Origin: an uncultured Pseudomonadota bacterium
Lineage (GTDB): Bacteria > Pseudomonadota > Gammaproteobacteria > Methylococcales > Methylomonadaceae
NCBI GenBank assembly: GCA_903848935.1
Contig: CAINHO010000009.1
Coordinates: 1 to 61,360 of the forward strand
DNA length: 61,360 nucleotides
Reading direction: 5' to 3'
Both the position numbers and the translations under genes were made by a program. The notes beneath the pieces are model-generated. The model was not told where the DNA came from. It did no database searches and saw nothing but the letters and a program-made list of their open reading frames with translations. Of this stretch, positions 25,397 to 34,846 are shown one piece after another; positions within the stretch are counted from its first letter, which is position 1; each line of letters opens with the position of its first letter.

Positions 25397-26986
25397 TTAT
25401 CTCAACAAAGTCATTACGCTTTGACCAGACTGATTTGCTTGTGCAAGCATTGCAGTACCAGCTTGTTGCAAGATTTGACCTTTGCTCAAATTAGCGGTTT
25501 CAGCAGCAAAATCGGCATCCATAATACGCGATCTAGCAGCAGATTGGTTTTCAATACCGTTTTGCAAATTAGAAATCGTTGTAGTGAAACGGTTTTGTGT
25601 AGAACCTAAATTTGAACGTTCTGTATCGATTGCAGCAATTGCAGTATCGATAGAGTTAACTGCAGATAACGCATAATCTGTTGCAACTTGGTCAGCACCA
25701 GTTGAAGCAGTAACCACTAATTGACTGCCGTTAATAAAAGACTGTTTGTTCGTTTCATTTGCAGTTGTTGTTGCCAAAGGATCATTTACATAAGAAGCAC
25801 CCGCGATTGCATTAGCAATTTGTGATGCAGCCAATGCTTTTTGTGCGCCTCTATCACCCAAGAATGTACCTGGTGTTGCACGAGAAATTGCAGCGTCTAA
25901 GGTACTATTTGCATTTGCACCAGTTGATACTAATGTGTCACCAGTCAATTGATTCATGGTGACAGCATAAGCATTTTGACCAGCAGAAGTAACGTCTGCG
26001 GCGGCTGCAGATGCCAATTGTGTAGCTGTCGTCAACAATGAAGACGCTTGAGCAGCATCTGTAGAAGTCGAATTTTGAATATTGCCATCAGTAACCGCAA
26101 CTGCAGCTGACGCAGCTACGTTAGAACTACTTGCCGCCGCTGTTGTATTTACAAAAGCCTGTGAAACAAGAGCTGCACCCAAGTTACTTGAAGCGGTGTT
26201 AGCAATGTTTGCTGATGAAATACCAACTGCTGCTGCTGCTGCTGCGTTCGCTGTAGATGCTGCTTTAGCCAAAGCAAGATCAGCAGGAGCTGCCGCTGCT
26301 GCTTTTGCTGCAACAACTGCCGCATTTGCCAAACTTGCCGCTGAATTTGCAGCTGTTAATTGTGGATCTTGTGAAGCTGATGTGCCTGCCGCCAAGTCAG
26401 TAATAGTTGAAGCCAATGTAGAATCCATTGGTTGACCAGCAGGACTTAATGTTGCAAGTGTTACAGGCGTTAATAATTTTGACATATCAGAAACTGCAAC
26501 ATTGATACGACTATTTGTATCAGTTGTTGCGCCAACTTGAATGCTTAAGCCGCCCGCTAAATCGCCAGCTAAGATTTTTTTACCGTTAAATTCTGTGTTT
26601 GAAGTAACACGCATTAATTCGTCTTGTAACGCGGCGAATTCTGTGTTCATTTTAGAACGGTCAGTTGCAGAAACACCTGCGTTGCTTGACGCTTGTACTG
26701 ATAAGTCACGCATACGTTGCAATGTATCTGTCAATGAACCCAATGCACCCTCAGCAGTTTGCGTTAATGAAATACCGTCGTTAGCGTTACGAACGGCAAC
26801 TGTCATGCCGCGAACTTGTGAAGTCATACGATCAGCAATTGCCAAACCAGCCGCATCATCTTTTGCATTATTGACGCGAACACCAGAAGACAAACGTTGC
26901 ATTGCAGTCGAAAGACCTGCTGCTGAATTGTTTAGATTTTTTTGACCATTGATTGAGCCAAGGTTAGTGTTGATTACGAGTGACAT
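25397..26986 (-). CDS. fliC: Flagellin 1
   Basis: A 529-residue flagellin. The N-terminal D0/D1 (VINTNLGSINGQKNL, LSSGVRVNNAKDDAAGLAIADRMTSQVRG, NDGISLTQTAEGAL) and C-terminal D1/D0 (RSNLGSTQNRFTTTISNL, ARSRIMDADFAAET, ILQQAGTAMLAQANQ, VMTLLR) are canonical. The middle (about 185-430) is an Ala-rich, probably helical region instead of the usual beta-rich D2/D3. The ATG at 26986 with GGAG eight bases upstream is preferred over the in-frame start at 27025. It is the last of three tandem flagellins and has a consensus sigma-28 promoter 114 bases upstream, so it can be expressed independently and is probably the main filament subunit. Confidence 0.95.
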   Translation of the reverse strand: MSLVINTNLGSINGQKNLNNSAAGLSTAMQRLSSGVRVNNAKDDAAGLAIADRMTSQVRGMTVAVRNANDGISLTQTAEGALGSLTDTLQRMRDLSVQASSNAGVSATDRSKMNTEFAALQDELMRVTSNTEFNGKKILAGDLAGGLSIQVGATTDTNSRINVAVSDMSKLLTPVTLATLSPAGQPMDSTLASTITDLAAGTSASQDPQLTAANSAASLANAAVVAAKAAAAAPADLALAKAASTANAAAAAAVGISSANIANTASSNLGAALVSQAFVNTTAAASSSNVAASAAVAVTDGNIQNSTSTDAAQASSLLTTATQLASAAAADVTSAGQNAYAVTMNQLTGDTLVSTGANANSTLDAAISRATPGTFLGDRGAQKALAASQIANAIAGASYVNDPLATTTANETNKQSFINGSQLVVTASTGADQVATDYALSAVNSIDTAIAAIDTERSNLGSTQNRFTTTISNLQNGIENQSAARSRIMDADFAAETANLSKGQILQQAGTAMLAQANQSGQSVMTLLR

Positions 26987-27007
26987 AATATTATCTCCAA
27001 AAGCCTC

Positions 27008-27025
27008 TTGAGCGGAATTGCTCAA
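27008..27025. repeat. Small palindrome in flagellin 1 leader
   Basis: TTGAGC (27008-27013) and GCTCAA (27020-27025) flank six bases. It lies about 22 bases upstream of the flagellin 1 start codon, just before the ribosome site, within the predicted 5' untranslated region. It could affect translation or mRNA stability. Confidence 0.4.
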
Positions 27026-27099
27026 AAAGTAAATTTAAATTAAAACAACAAAAAAGGTTTTATATCGCAAAAAGTTTGTAAATCGGAAACTCGCACGGG

Positions 27100-27126
27100 T
27101 TATCGGCGTAGTTTTTCGTTACTTTA
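27100..27126 (-). promoter_or_regulatory. Sigma-28 (FliA) promoter of flagellin 1
   Basis: On the minus strand, TAAA (27123-27126), exactly 15 bp, then GCCGATAA (27100-27107) match the FliA consensus TAAA-N15-GCCGATAA at every position. Transcription would begin about 7 bases downstream, leaving a leader of about 105 bases. Confidence 0.9.
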
Positions 27127-27172
27127 ATTTTTTCTTTGTGAATTTTTGCGATGTAAAAGTTCATCGTCAATC

Positions 27173-28768
27173 TTAGCGCAAAAGCGTCATCACAGATTGT
27201 CCAGATTGATTCGCTAGTGCAAGCATAGCGGTTCCAGCCTGTTGAAGGATTTGGGCGCGACTCAAATTCGCCGTTTCTTGAGCAAAATCGGTATCCATAA
27301 TGCGTGACCTTGCTGCCGATTGGTTTTCAATTCCATTTTGTAAATTCGAAATCGTCGTGGTAAAACGATTTTGTGTCGAACCCAAATTCGAACGCTCTGT
27401 ATCAACTGCTGCAATGGCTTGATCAATCCGATCAACTGCTGACAACGCATAATTCGTAGCTACGGCATCTGCTTTCGTTGATGCTTCTTGAACCAACGTA
27501 TTATTCTGAATAAACGAGGTTTTATTCACATCATTTGCCGTTTGTGTTGCATCGGGATTATTTACATAAGATGCGCCCGCTACCGATTTCGCAACATCCA
27601 ATGCCGCCATTTCTTTTTGCGCCACCCGATCCGCTTTAAACGATCCGGGTTCTGCAATCGCAACCGCAGAATTCAAAATGCTTGTTGTACCAAGAACACT
27701 TGAATCCGGCGCGGCTAAACTGTCACCCGTAATCGAATTCATAGTATTTTCATAAACATTTTTCGCCATGAAACCAACGTCAGCAGAAGCGGCGGCGGCA
27801 AGTTGATTTGCCGTTGTGAGCAATGCACTAGCTTGAGCTGCATCCGTTGAAGTGGATGATTGAACGGTATTATCTGTTACACCAATTGCGTTAGCCAACG
27901 CGACGTTTGAACTATTCGCGGTCGTTACCGACGCAACAAATGCGTCCTCAACCAAAGACAGTCCTTTGTTCGTATTGGTTGTAGCCAAAATATTTGTCGA
28001 TGACGATGAAATGGCATCGCCAGCGGCTTTATTTGCAGCTGATGCAGCTCGCGCCAAAGCAATATCCGCTGGCGATGCAGCCGCTAGAGTGGCTGCTTTT
28101 ACAGCAATATCGGCTAATTTTGCCGCGTCATTTGCTGCTTTGAGCTGTGGATCGGCGACAATAGTATTCGACGCACTCGCCACCGTTGCCGCAAAAAATG
28201 TTGCGTCAACGGATTCGTTTTTAGGATTCAGCGACGAGTTTGTCACTGGTTTTAGCAGATCCGTCATATTCGGAATCGCCACTGCAATTTGACTATTTTT
28301 ATCGGTACCTGCCCCGACTTGAATACCCAAACCGCTTGCTAAATCGCCATTCAGAATTTTTTTACCATTGAATTCACTGTATTGCACAACGCGAATTAAC
28401 TCATTGTTCAAGGCTTTGTATTCGGTTTGCATTTTTTCACGATCAGTTTGCGAAACACCTGCATTACTTGAAGATTGCACCGCTAAATCACGCATTCGTT
28501 GCAAAGTGTCCGTGAGCGAACCTAATGAACCTTCGGCAGTTTGAGTAAGTGAAATACCGTCGTTTGCATTTCTCACCGCCATAGTCATGCCATTGATTTG
28601 CGAAGTCATGCGATCTGCAATCGATAAACCTGCGGCATCGTCTTTTGCATTATTGATACGCACGCCCGATGATAAACGCTGCATTGCGGTAGACAACGCA
28701 GCAGAAGAATTACTTAGATTCTTTTGCCCGTTAATTGAAGCTAAATTTGTATTGATGACAAGTGCCAT
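27173..28768 (-). CDS. fliC: Flagellin 2
   Basis: A 531-residue paralogue of the flanking flagellins with the same D0/D1 ends (VINTNLASINGQKNL, RINNAKDDAAGLSIADRM; RFTTTISNLQNGIENQSAARSRIMDTDF; VMTLLR) and the same Ala-rich middle (DPQLKAANDAAKLADIAV). It differs at several core positions (INGMTM instead of VRGMTV, LALANQS instead of LAQANQS), so it is the most divergent copy and may be a minor or position-specific subunit. GGAG precedes the ATG. Only a weak sigma-28-like element is visible upstream. No clear terminator separates it from flagellin 1. Confidence 0.94.
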   Translation of the reverse strand: MALVINTNLASINGQKNLSNSSAALSTAMQRLSSGVRINNAKDDAAGLSIADRMTSQINGMTMAVRNANDGISLTQTAEGSLGSLTDTLQRMRDLAVQSSSNAGVSQTDREKMQTEYKALNNELIRVVQYSEFNGKKILNGDLASGLGIQVGAGTDKNSQIAVAIPNMTDLLKPVTNSSLNPKNESVDATFFAATVASASNTIVADPQLKAANDAAKLADIAVKAATLAAASPADIALARAASAANKAAGDAISSSSTNILATTNTNKGLSLVEDAFVASVTTANSSNVALANAIGVTDNTVQSSTSTDAAQASALLTTANQLAAAASADVGFMAKNVYENTMNSITGDSLAAPDSSVLGTTSILNSAVAIAEPGSFKADRVAQKEMAALDVAKSVAGASYVNNPDATQTANDVNKTSFIQNNTLVQEASTKADAVATNYALSAVDRIDQAIAAVDTERSNLGSTQNRFTTTISNLQNGIENQSAARSRIMDTDFAQETANLSRAQILQQAGTAMLALANQSGQSVMTLLR

Positions 28769-28863
28769 GTGTAGACTCCAAAGTAGATAATGAAAGTACG
28801 AATGTACTTTCTGCCAGATAAATTTATCGTTGCTGCTAATAAAATTTATGCACAGCCTTTCAC

Positions 28864-28890
28864 TTATCGCTTCATATCGCCGTTTCTAAA
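28864..28890 (-). promoter_or_regulatory. Weak sigma-28-like promoter of flagellin 2
   Basis: On the minus strand TTTA (28887-28890), 15 bp, then AGCGATAA (28864-28871) has the FliA spacing, with 6 of 8 matches in the -10 and 2 of 4 in the -35. It sits 95 bases before flagellin 2, similar to the placement upstream of flagellin 1. Confidence 0.4.
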
Positions 28891-28892
28891 AT

Positions 28893-28923
28893 AAAAAAAA
28901 GGCGAGTGACTAAGCCCGCCCTT
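28893..28923 (-). terminator. Probable terminator of flagellin 3
   Basis: On the minus strand AAGGGCG pairs with CGCCTT (one bulged G) around a loop containing GGCTTAGTCACT, followed directly by a run of eight T. It lies about 80 bases after the flagellin 3 stop codon. Confidence 0.65.
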
Positions 28924-29002
28924 AATTTTCTCGGAGTTTTTCGATTTTAAATGTGAACGTAGTTCGCGCCACATCTAAACTCAAGGCAATGAATTGTTGA
29001 GT

Positions 29003-30592
29003 CTATCTCAACAACGTCATAACTGATTGACCGGATTGATTCGCTTGCGCGAGCATCGCTGTTCCGGCTTGTTGTAAAATTTGCGAACGACTAAACGCTG
29101 CGGTTTCTTGTGCGAAATCTGCATCCATAATGCGTGAACGTGCCGCTGATTGGTTTTCGATACCATTTTGTAAATTAGAAATTGTGGTTGTAAAACGATT
29201 TTGTGTTGAACCTAAATTCGAGCGTTCTGTATCAATCGATGCAATCGCCGCATCAATCGCATTCACTGATGACAACGCATAATCTGTCGCTACACCGTCC
29301 ACTGCCATCGATGAATCCGTAACCAATTTATTACTGTTGATGAATGAGAGTTTATCGGTCTCGTTAGCCGTTTGTGTTGAGGTAGGATCGTCAACATAAG
29401 ATGCAGCGGCAATATTTTTAGCAATTTCGGCAGCGGCTAAAGTTTTTTGAGTATTCCTATCTGCACTAAACGAACCTTGTGCATATCCCGCAACTGAGAC
29501 ATTTAAAGGGCTTGAGACTTGTCCAGTCGAATCAGTGACGCTTAAATTATCGCCTGTTACGCCATTCATCGCCGTTGCAAAAGCATTTTGACCGGCTGAC
29601 GTTACATCTACAGCAGCTGCCGCCGCTAATTGTGAAGCTGTTGTCATCAACGAATTTGCTTGCGCCGCATCCGTAATCGTTGCTGATTGAACAGTTGCAT
29701 CGTTTATTCCAATTGCATTTACCGCCGCCACATTCGCGCCATTTGCCGCCGTAACCGTATTTAAAAATGCGTCGGGAACAAGCAAACTACCTCTATTTGT
29801 AACGGTTGTACCCAAGATATTTGATGATGATGTCGAAATTGCACTTGCGGCTAAAACATTTGCAGCAGATGCCGCTTTTGCCAACGCCACATCATTCGGT
29901 GAAGCCATTGCTAATTTTGCTGCAACGACGGCGGCATTTGCTAATTTCGCAGCATCGTTCGATGCTTTCAATTGCGTATCACCCGCTGCGGCAGTAGACG
30001 CATTTGCAACAGATGATGCTAACGTGGCATCCACCGTTTCACCTATAGGCGACAACGTAGTTTGTGTGACGGGCGTTAGTAAGGTCGTCATATTAGAAAC
30101 AGCTACGTTAATGCGACTATCCGTATCAATCGTTGCACCGACTTGAATGCTTAATCCACCGGCTAAATCACCTGCTAAGATTTTTCTACCGTTAAATTCA
30201 CTATTTCCCACTACGCGCAATAATTCCTCATTCAACGCTTTGTATTCAGTTTGCATCTTTGTGCGATCAGATGCAGAAACACCCGCGTTGCTAGATGATT
30301 GCACCGCCAAATCACGCATTCGCTGTAACGTGTCGGTCAATGAACCTAATGCGCCTTCAGCTGTTTGCGTTAATGAAATACCATCGTTTGCATTACGAAC
30401 GGCAACGGTCATGCCGCGTACTTGCGAAGTCATACGATCTGCAATAGCTAAACCCGCTGCGTCGTCTTTTGCATTATTGACACGCAAACCCGATGACAAA
30501 CGTTGCATTGCTGTAGATTGTGCGGCTGCCGAACTATTTAAATTACGTTGCCCGTTGATCGAACCTAAGTTCGTATTGATTATAAGTGTCAT
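29003..30592 (-). CDS. fliC: Flagellin 3
   Basis: A 529-residue flagellin close to flagellin 1: SINGQRNLNSSAAAQSTAMQRLSSGLRVNNAKDDAAGLAIADRMTSQ-type D1 (shared motifs are contiguous in the protein), then NDGISLTQTAEG, and RFTTTISNL with ARSRIMDADFAQET at the end. The Ala-rich middle (about 185-430) again replaces D2/D3. The ATG at 30592 has a strong GGAGG five bases upstream; the in-frame start 26 codons earlier lacks one. It is the first of the three copies in transcription order and has its own terminator. Upstream, a sigma-54-like element rather than a sigma-28 promoter is visible. Confidence 0.95.
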   Translation of the reverse strand: MTLIINTNLGSINGQRNLNSSAAAQSTAMQRLSSGLRVNNAKDDAAGLAIADRMTSQVRGMTVAVRNANDGISLTQTAEGALGSLTDTLQRMRDLAVQSSSNAGVSASDRTKMQTEYKALNEELLRVVGNSEFNGRKILAGDLAGGLSIQVGATIDTDSRINVAVSNMTTLLTPVTQTTLSPIGETVDATLASSVANASTAAAGDTQLKASNDAAKLANAAVVAAKLAMASPNDVALAKAASAANVLAASAISTSSSNILGTTVTNRGSLLVPDAFLNTVTAANGANVAAVNAIGINDATVQSATITDAAQANSLMTTASQLAAAAAVDVTSAGQNAFATAMNGVTGDNLSVTDSTGQVSSPLNVSVAGYAQGSFSADRNTQKTLAAAEIAKNIAAASYVDDPTSTQTANETDKLSFINSNKLVTDSSMAVDGVATDYALSSVNAIDAAIASIDTERSNLGSTQNRFTTTISNLQNGIENQSAARSRIMDADFAQETAAFSRSQILQQAGTAMLAQANQSGQSVMTLLR

Positions 30593-30747
30593 ATTACCTC
30601 CAAAATTTTTAACCAATGAGTAAGTGTTACCATGAGCAAATAAGTTCCAATCATACGAAGTGAAAAACACGAAAAATGATTCATACCAAAAATCGAAAAA
30701 TGAATCGCTCTAAAAACCAGTGCGTAAAATCAGTTACAAAACTAAAA

Positions 30748-30762
30748 GCACAATGAAAGCCA
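30748..30762 (-). promoter_or_regulatory. Possible sigma-54 promoter of flagellin 3
   Basis: On the minus strand TGGC, then GTGC, with the invariant GG and GC separated by exactly 10 bp (TGGCTTTCATTGTGC). This is a partial match to TGGCAC-N5-TTGC. It would start transcription about 145 bases before flagellin 3. Such motifs occur by chance; no enhancer-binding protein gene is nearby. Confidence 0.3.
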
Positions 30763-30869
30763 ACATTTGAAAAATGTAAAAATAACAAATAGTTAATCTA
30801 AAAAAGCCAATCGATTGACAATTAAGCCGCGTCAATTTTTTTAAACTTTTCACCCTGAACCGATTTCTT

Positions 30870-33800
30870 ATGTTTATCCTGCACAGTTCTAATAAAACCG
30901 AAAATCTAGTCGCTCAATTAAGTGTCGTGATTGAAACGTTGCCGTTACATTTACCGTTGAGCAAAGAAATTTTTTTGATTCAAAGCCAAGGCATGGAACG
31001 TTGGTTGTCGCAACAACTCGCGCAAACCTTTCAAGTTTGGGCGAATTATGAATTTTTATTTCCCGCAAAATTTTTTAGTTCTGTCGCACAAAAACTCGAT
31101 AGTCGTTTAAATGACGCGGCGTTTGATCGTCATAAAATGACGTGGCGGATTGAAAACGTATTGCGCGAGTTAGATGGCGACGATTTTTTGCCGTTGCAAC
31201 ATTATTTGGAAGGCGAAAATCCTGATTTGAAACGCTATCAACTCGCCCAAGAATTGGCGCAACTTTTTGACCAATATCAAATGATGCGTCCTGATTTATT
31301 GGCGACGTGGCAAGAAAATAAATTGGTTTACGATACACCGGCAGAACGTTGGCAAAAAGCCTTGTGGCGTAACATTACCGCACAAATCGGCACACAACAT
31401 CGTGGCGCGTTGTGGCAAAAAGTGATTAACCAATTGTTAGACGCTGACGAAAATTTTTATGCGGATAAATTGCCCGAACGGGTGATTGTGTTTGGAATTA
31501 ACACGATGCCGCCGTTGTTTTTAGCGTTTTTGCACGGACTATCAAAACATTGTCAGTTGCATTTATTTTTGTTGAATCCATCACAAGATTATTGGGCGGA
31601 TATTCCAAGCAAACGTTCTCGCCTCAAACAAACACCAGAAGAACAATATGATTCGCATCCGTTGCTTTCGTCGTTAGGTCAACAAGGACGCGAGTTTCAA
31701 GCATTATTGTTAGAGCAAAATTTAGCAATTGATTTAGATTTGGATACGTTTGAAGGCGTTGAAAATCCCCAAACAGTTTTACATTTTTTACAAAACGATT
31801 TGCTCAATAACGAAGTGTCAAAACATGAATTATCGCCTGATAATTCGATTCAAATTCACGCTTGCCATTCTCGAATGCGCGAAGTAGAAGTGTTGAAAAA
31901 TCAACTCATTCACGCACTCGAACACGATGCAACGTTGGAACTGCGTGACATCGTTGTGATGTCACCTGATATTCAAAATTACGAACCGTTTATTTCAGCG
32001 GTTTTTCACGACATTCACCACACGATTGCAGATAGAAGTTTGCGATTAAGTAATCACGCGCTGGATATTTTTATTCGTTTTTTGCATTTGTCACAAAGTC
32101 GTTTTGGTTGGCAAAGCGTGTTGGATTTGCTTTCACAACCGATGGTTCACACGCATTTTGATTTGTCAGAAACCGATTTAGAGTTGATTCGTCATTGGGT
32201 GAAAGATACGCAAGTTCGCTGGGGAAAATCGGGCGAACATAAAGCTGAATTAGACTTGCCGAATTTGGATGCAAATACTTGGCAAGCCATGTTGAATCGA
32301 TTGTTTATGGGTTATGCGGTCGGTGACGACAGTGATTTTGTGCAAGATATTTTGCCGTATCCGCATATTGAAGGTTCGACAGCACTGGCTTTAGGTGGTT
32401 TGAATGATTTTTTACAATTACTTTTTACCGCCAGCGACAATTTTAAAACGGCACAATCGTTGAATGATTGGCGAAACTGTCTTTATAGTTTTGCCGAAAT
32501 GTTGTTAAGTAATGCTGAAGCGATTGAACGCCAACAAGTCAACGAATTGCTCGACGAATTGCCTGATCAATTGAATCATTTGACTGATTCAACGGTGGCG
32601 TTGCAGGTGATTATTAGTTGGCTCGAAAGTCGCGTTGAAGAACGCAAATCGTCGAATGGTTTTTTGCGTGGACAATTAACATTTTGCTCAATGTTGCCGA
32701 TGCGTTCGATTCCATTCAAAGTTATCGCGTTGCTCGGTATGAACGATGGTGAATTTCCAAAAATTGACCGTCAACCGACGTTTGATTTAATCGCACAACA
32801 TTTCCGAAAAGGCGATCGTTCCCGTCGAAATGATGACCGTTATCAGTTTTTAGAAATTGTGTTATCAACGCGCCAACAATTGATTTTGACTTATCTCGGA
32901 CAATCGCTCAATCACAATGAAAAAACACCGCCGTCCGTGATTATCAGTGAATTGTTGGACGTTTTGTGTGAATCTTATGGCGTTGAAAATTTGACAGTTT
33001 TTCATCCGTTACACGGTTTTAGTCGGCGTTATTTTGACGGTTCAGATTCCCATTTACGCAATTATTCACAACGTGATTTTGAAACAGCGGTAGCGTTGAA
33101 TACGCAAAAATCGCCAACGGAACAATGGTGGGAAGGCGTTTTGAATCCGACTTTTGAACCCGTGATTGAATTGCGTGATGTATTTGAATTTTTCCGCCAT
33201 CCACAAAAACATTTTTTGCGTCGTCAATTAGCCGTCAAATTCAAAACGTTAGACAGCATAATTGAAGAACGTGAACCATTTCACCTGGAACGCTTGGACA
33301 AATACAAAGTTCAGTACGAATGGTTGCAGAAACATTTGAATGGCGAAAATGTGTCGGTTGAACGCTTGAAAGCCGAAGGTTTGTGGCTTTCAGGTGTTTT
33401 GGGAGATTTGGAATTTGAGAAACAAAATGCTGAGATTTCAGAGTTTGCCGAGAAAATTAACGCCAAAAATATCGGCGAACGTGTTGAAGACGTAGTGATT
33501 GATTTGCGCGTTGACGATTGTCGGCTGGTGGGTAAATTGTCGAATTGTCATGAAAATGGCGGGTTGCTTTATCGTTACACCTCTTTGAAAGGAAAAGATT
33601 TTTTAGCGGCATTGCTGCACCATTTGGTTGTTAATCAAGTTTCGCCACAAGCGACGTATTTGTTTAGTCGCAACGATAAAGAACCGAAATTAGACGAGTT
33701 AATTTTTTCACCTGAACTCGCAGCGAATGATTTGTTGGTCGATTTGCTGAAAATTTATCGAAACGGTTTGCAACATCCCGAAGCCTTTTTTACCGAAGCG

Positions 33801-34013
33801 ATGTTGGCGTATTTGAAGCGTGTGAAAAAATCGAAATTCGATGCGTTTAATGCCGCGCAAAATGCGTTGAATTTCGCACTCGATAAGGATTATGAACCCG
33901 AATTACGGCGTTTGTTCGATGAAGAAAAAATTGCATTGGCGTTGAATAATGGCGATTTTGAAACGCAATGTGAAAAGTTTTTGCCGATTTGGAATGCGCT
34001 GGTGAACGAATGA
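30870..34013 (+). CDS. recC: Exodeoxyribonuclease V subunit gamma (RecC)
   Basis: A 1047-residue protein matching RecC: the N-terminus FILHSSNKTENLVAQL, then FLIQSQGMERWLSQQLAQ and ANYEFLFPAKF are hallmarks, as are YPEQ-like inactive helicase regions and LTFCSMLPMRSIPFKVIALLGMNDGEFP followed by GDRSRRNDDRYQFLE. RecC recognises Chi and scaffolds the RecBCD helicase-nuclease that repairs double-strand breaks and degrades foreign DNA. recB and recD, often adjacent, are absent here: a coupled ATP-grasp gene follows instead, joined by an ATGA overlap. It is slightly shorter than E. coli RecC (1122). Confidence 0.94.
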   Translation: MFILHSSNKTENLVAQLSVVIETLPLHLPLSKEIFLIQSQGMERWLSQQLAQTFQVWANYEFLFPAKFFSSVAQKLDSRLNDAAFDRHKMTWRIENVLRELDGDDFLPLQHYLEGENPDLKRYQLAQELAQLFDQYQMMRPDLLATWQENKLVYDTPAERWQKALWRNITAQIGTQHRGALWQKVINQLLDADENFYADKLPERVIVFGINTMPPLFLAFLHGLSKHCQLHLFLLNPSQDYWADIPSKRSRLKQTPEEQYDSHPLLSSLGQQGREFQALLLEQNLAIDLDLDTFEGVENPQTVLHFLQNDLLNNEVSKHELSPDNSIQIHACHSRMREVEVLKNQLIHALEHDATLELRDIVVMSPDIQNYEPFISAVFHDIHHTIADRSLRLSNHALDIFIRFLHLSQSRFGWQSVLDLLSQPMVHTHFDLSETDLELIRHWVKDTQVRWGKSGEHKAELDLPNLDANTWQAMLNRLFMGYAVGDDSDFVQDILPYPHIEGSTALALGGLNDFLQLLFTASDNFKTAQSLNDWRNCLYSFAEMLLSNAEAIERQQVNELLDELPDQLNHLTDSTVALQVIISWLESRVEERKSSNGFLRGQLTFCSMLPMRSIPFKVIALLGMNDGEFPKIDRQPTFDLIAQHFRKGDRSRRNDDRYQFLEIVLSTRQQLILTYLGQSLNHNEKTPPSVIISELLDVLCESYGVENLTVFHPLHGFSRRYFDGSDSHLRNYSQRDFETAVALNTQKSPTEQWWEGVLNPTFEPVIELRDVFEFFRHPQKHFLRRQLAVKFKTLDSIIEEREPFHLERLDKYKVQYEWLQKHLNGENVSVERLKAEGLWLSGVLGDLEFEKQNAEISEFAEKINAKNIGERVEDVVIDLRVDDCRLVGKLSNCHENGGLLYRYTSLKGKDFLAALLHHLVVNQVSPQATYLFSRNDKEPKLDELIFSPELAANDLLVDLLKIYRNGLQHPEAFFTEAMLAYLKRVKKSKFDAFNAAQNALNFALDKDYEPELRRLFDEEKIALALNNGDFETQCEKFLPIWNALVNE

Positions 34014-34846
34014 AAGTCTTGATTTTTGAATACATTACCGCGAACGGCGAAGCATCCGAAAGTTTGCAGCGTGAAGGACAAATGATGCTTAAAGCATTGT
34101 TGTCGGATTTTGCACAACTGCCTGATATTGAAGTCGTTGTTGCCGACAAAACCGAATTCCAAAATCAGCTCAAAACCGTTGATGCTGCATGGATTATCGC
34201 GCCCGAATTTGATGGTATTTTGGAACATTTTTGCCGTGTCGTTGAAGACGAAAATAAACAGTTGCTGACTTCGCCCGCGAAAGTTATTGCGTTGACAGCG
34301 AATAAATTGACCACGTTTCAGATTTTATACACCGCGAAAATTCCAACGGTACCGACTGAAATTTTTAATTCTGCATTCGATTACAACCCAACGAAAGAAT
34401 GGATTATCAAACCGATTGACGGTGTGGGGGCAGAAAATACATTTTTACTCACCTCCGAAAAAGATTGGTCTACCCTGCCCTCACTCGAAAAAAATTACCT
34501 GATTCAACCTCACATTCACGGCGAAAAAACCAGTTTGTCGTGCCTTTTCAAAAATGGCGAAGCGCGTTTGTTGTGTGTGAATTTGCAGATTTTTGAAATT
34601 GAAAATCAGCAATATGTTTTGAAAAATATCGAAGTCAATTACAAACAAGATGACGGACATTATCAAAAACTCATCTCGCAAATCGCGAAAGCTTTTCCTG
34701 ATTTGTTTGGTTATGTCGGTGTTGATTTGATTGAAACCGAAGACGCTTGTTTTGTCCTCGAAATCAATCCGCGTTTGACGACTTCGTTTGTCGGCATTGA
34801 AAATGCGTTGGGGTTGAATGTGGCTGAGTTAGTTTTGGCGTTGTAA
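34010..34846 (+). CDS. ATP-grasp ligase family protein (MfnD-like?)
   Basis: A 278-residue ATP-grasp enzyme. It has an N-terminal pre-ATP-grasp domain (KVLIFEYITANGE), a central ATP-binding part with WIIKPIDGVGAENTF and YLIQPHIHGEKTSLSCLF, and the metal-binding end EINPRLTTSFVGIENALG. Carboxylate-amine ligases of this type include tyramine-glutamate ligase (MfnD) of methanofuran synthesis, also found in methylotrophic bacteria; the EINPRLTTS ending and length fit, but I cannot separate this from related ligases. The ATG overlaps the recC stop (ATGA), so it is coupled to recC. Its 3' end overlaps tadA convergently by 18 bp. Confidence 0.75.
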   Translation: MKVLIFEYITANGEASESLQREGQMMLKALLSDFAQLPDIEVVVADKTEFQNQLKTVDAAWIIAPEFDGILEHFCRVVEDENKQLLTSPAKVIALTANKLTTFQILYTAKIPTVPTEIFNSAFDYNPTKEWIIKPIDGVGAENTFLLTSEKDWSTLPSLEKNYLIQPHIHGEKTSLSCLFKNGEARLLCVNLQIFEIENQQYVLKNIEVNYKQDDGHYQKLISQIAKAFPDLFGYVGVDLIETEDACFVLEINPRLTTSFVGIENALGLNVAELVLAL

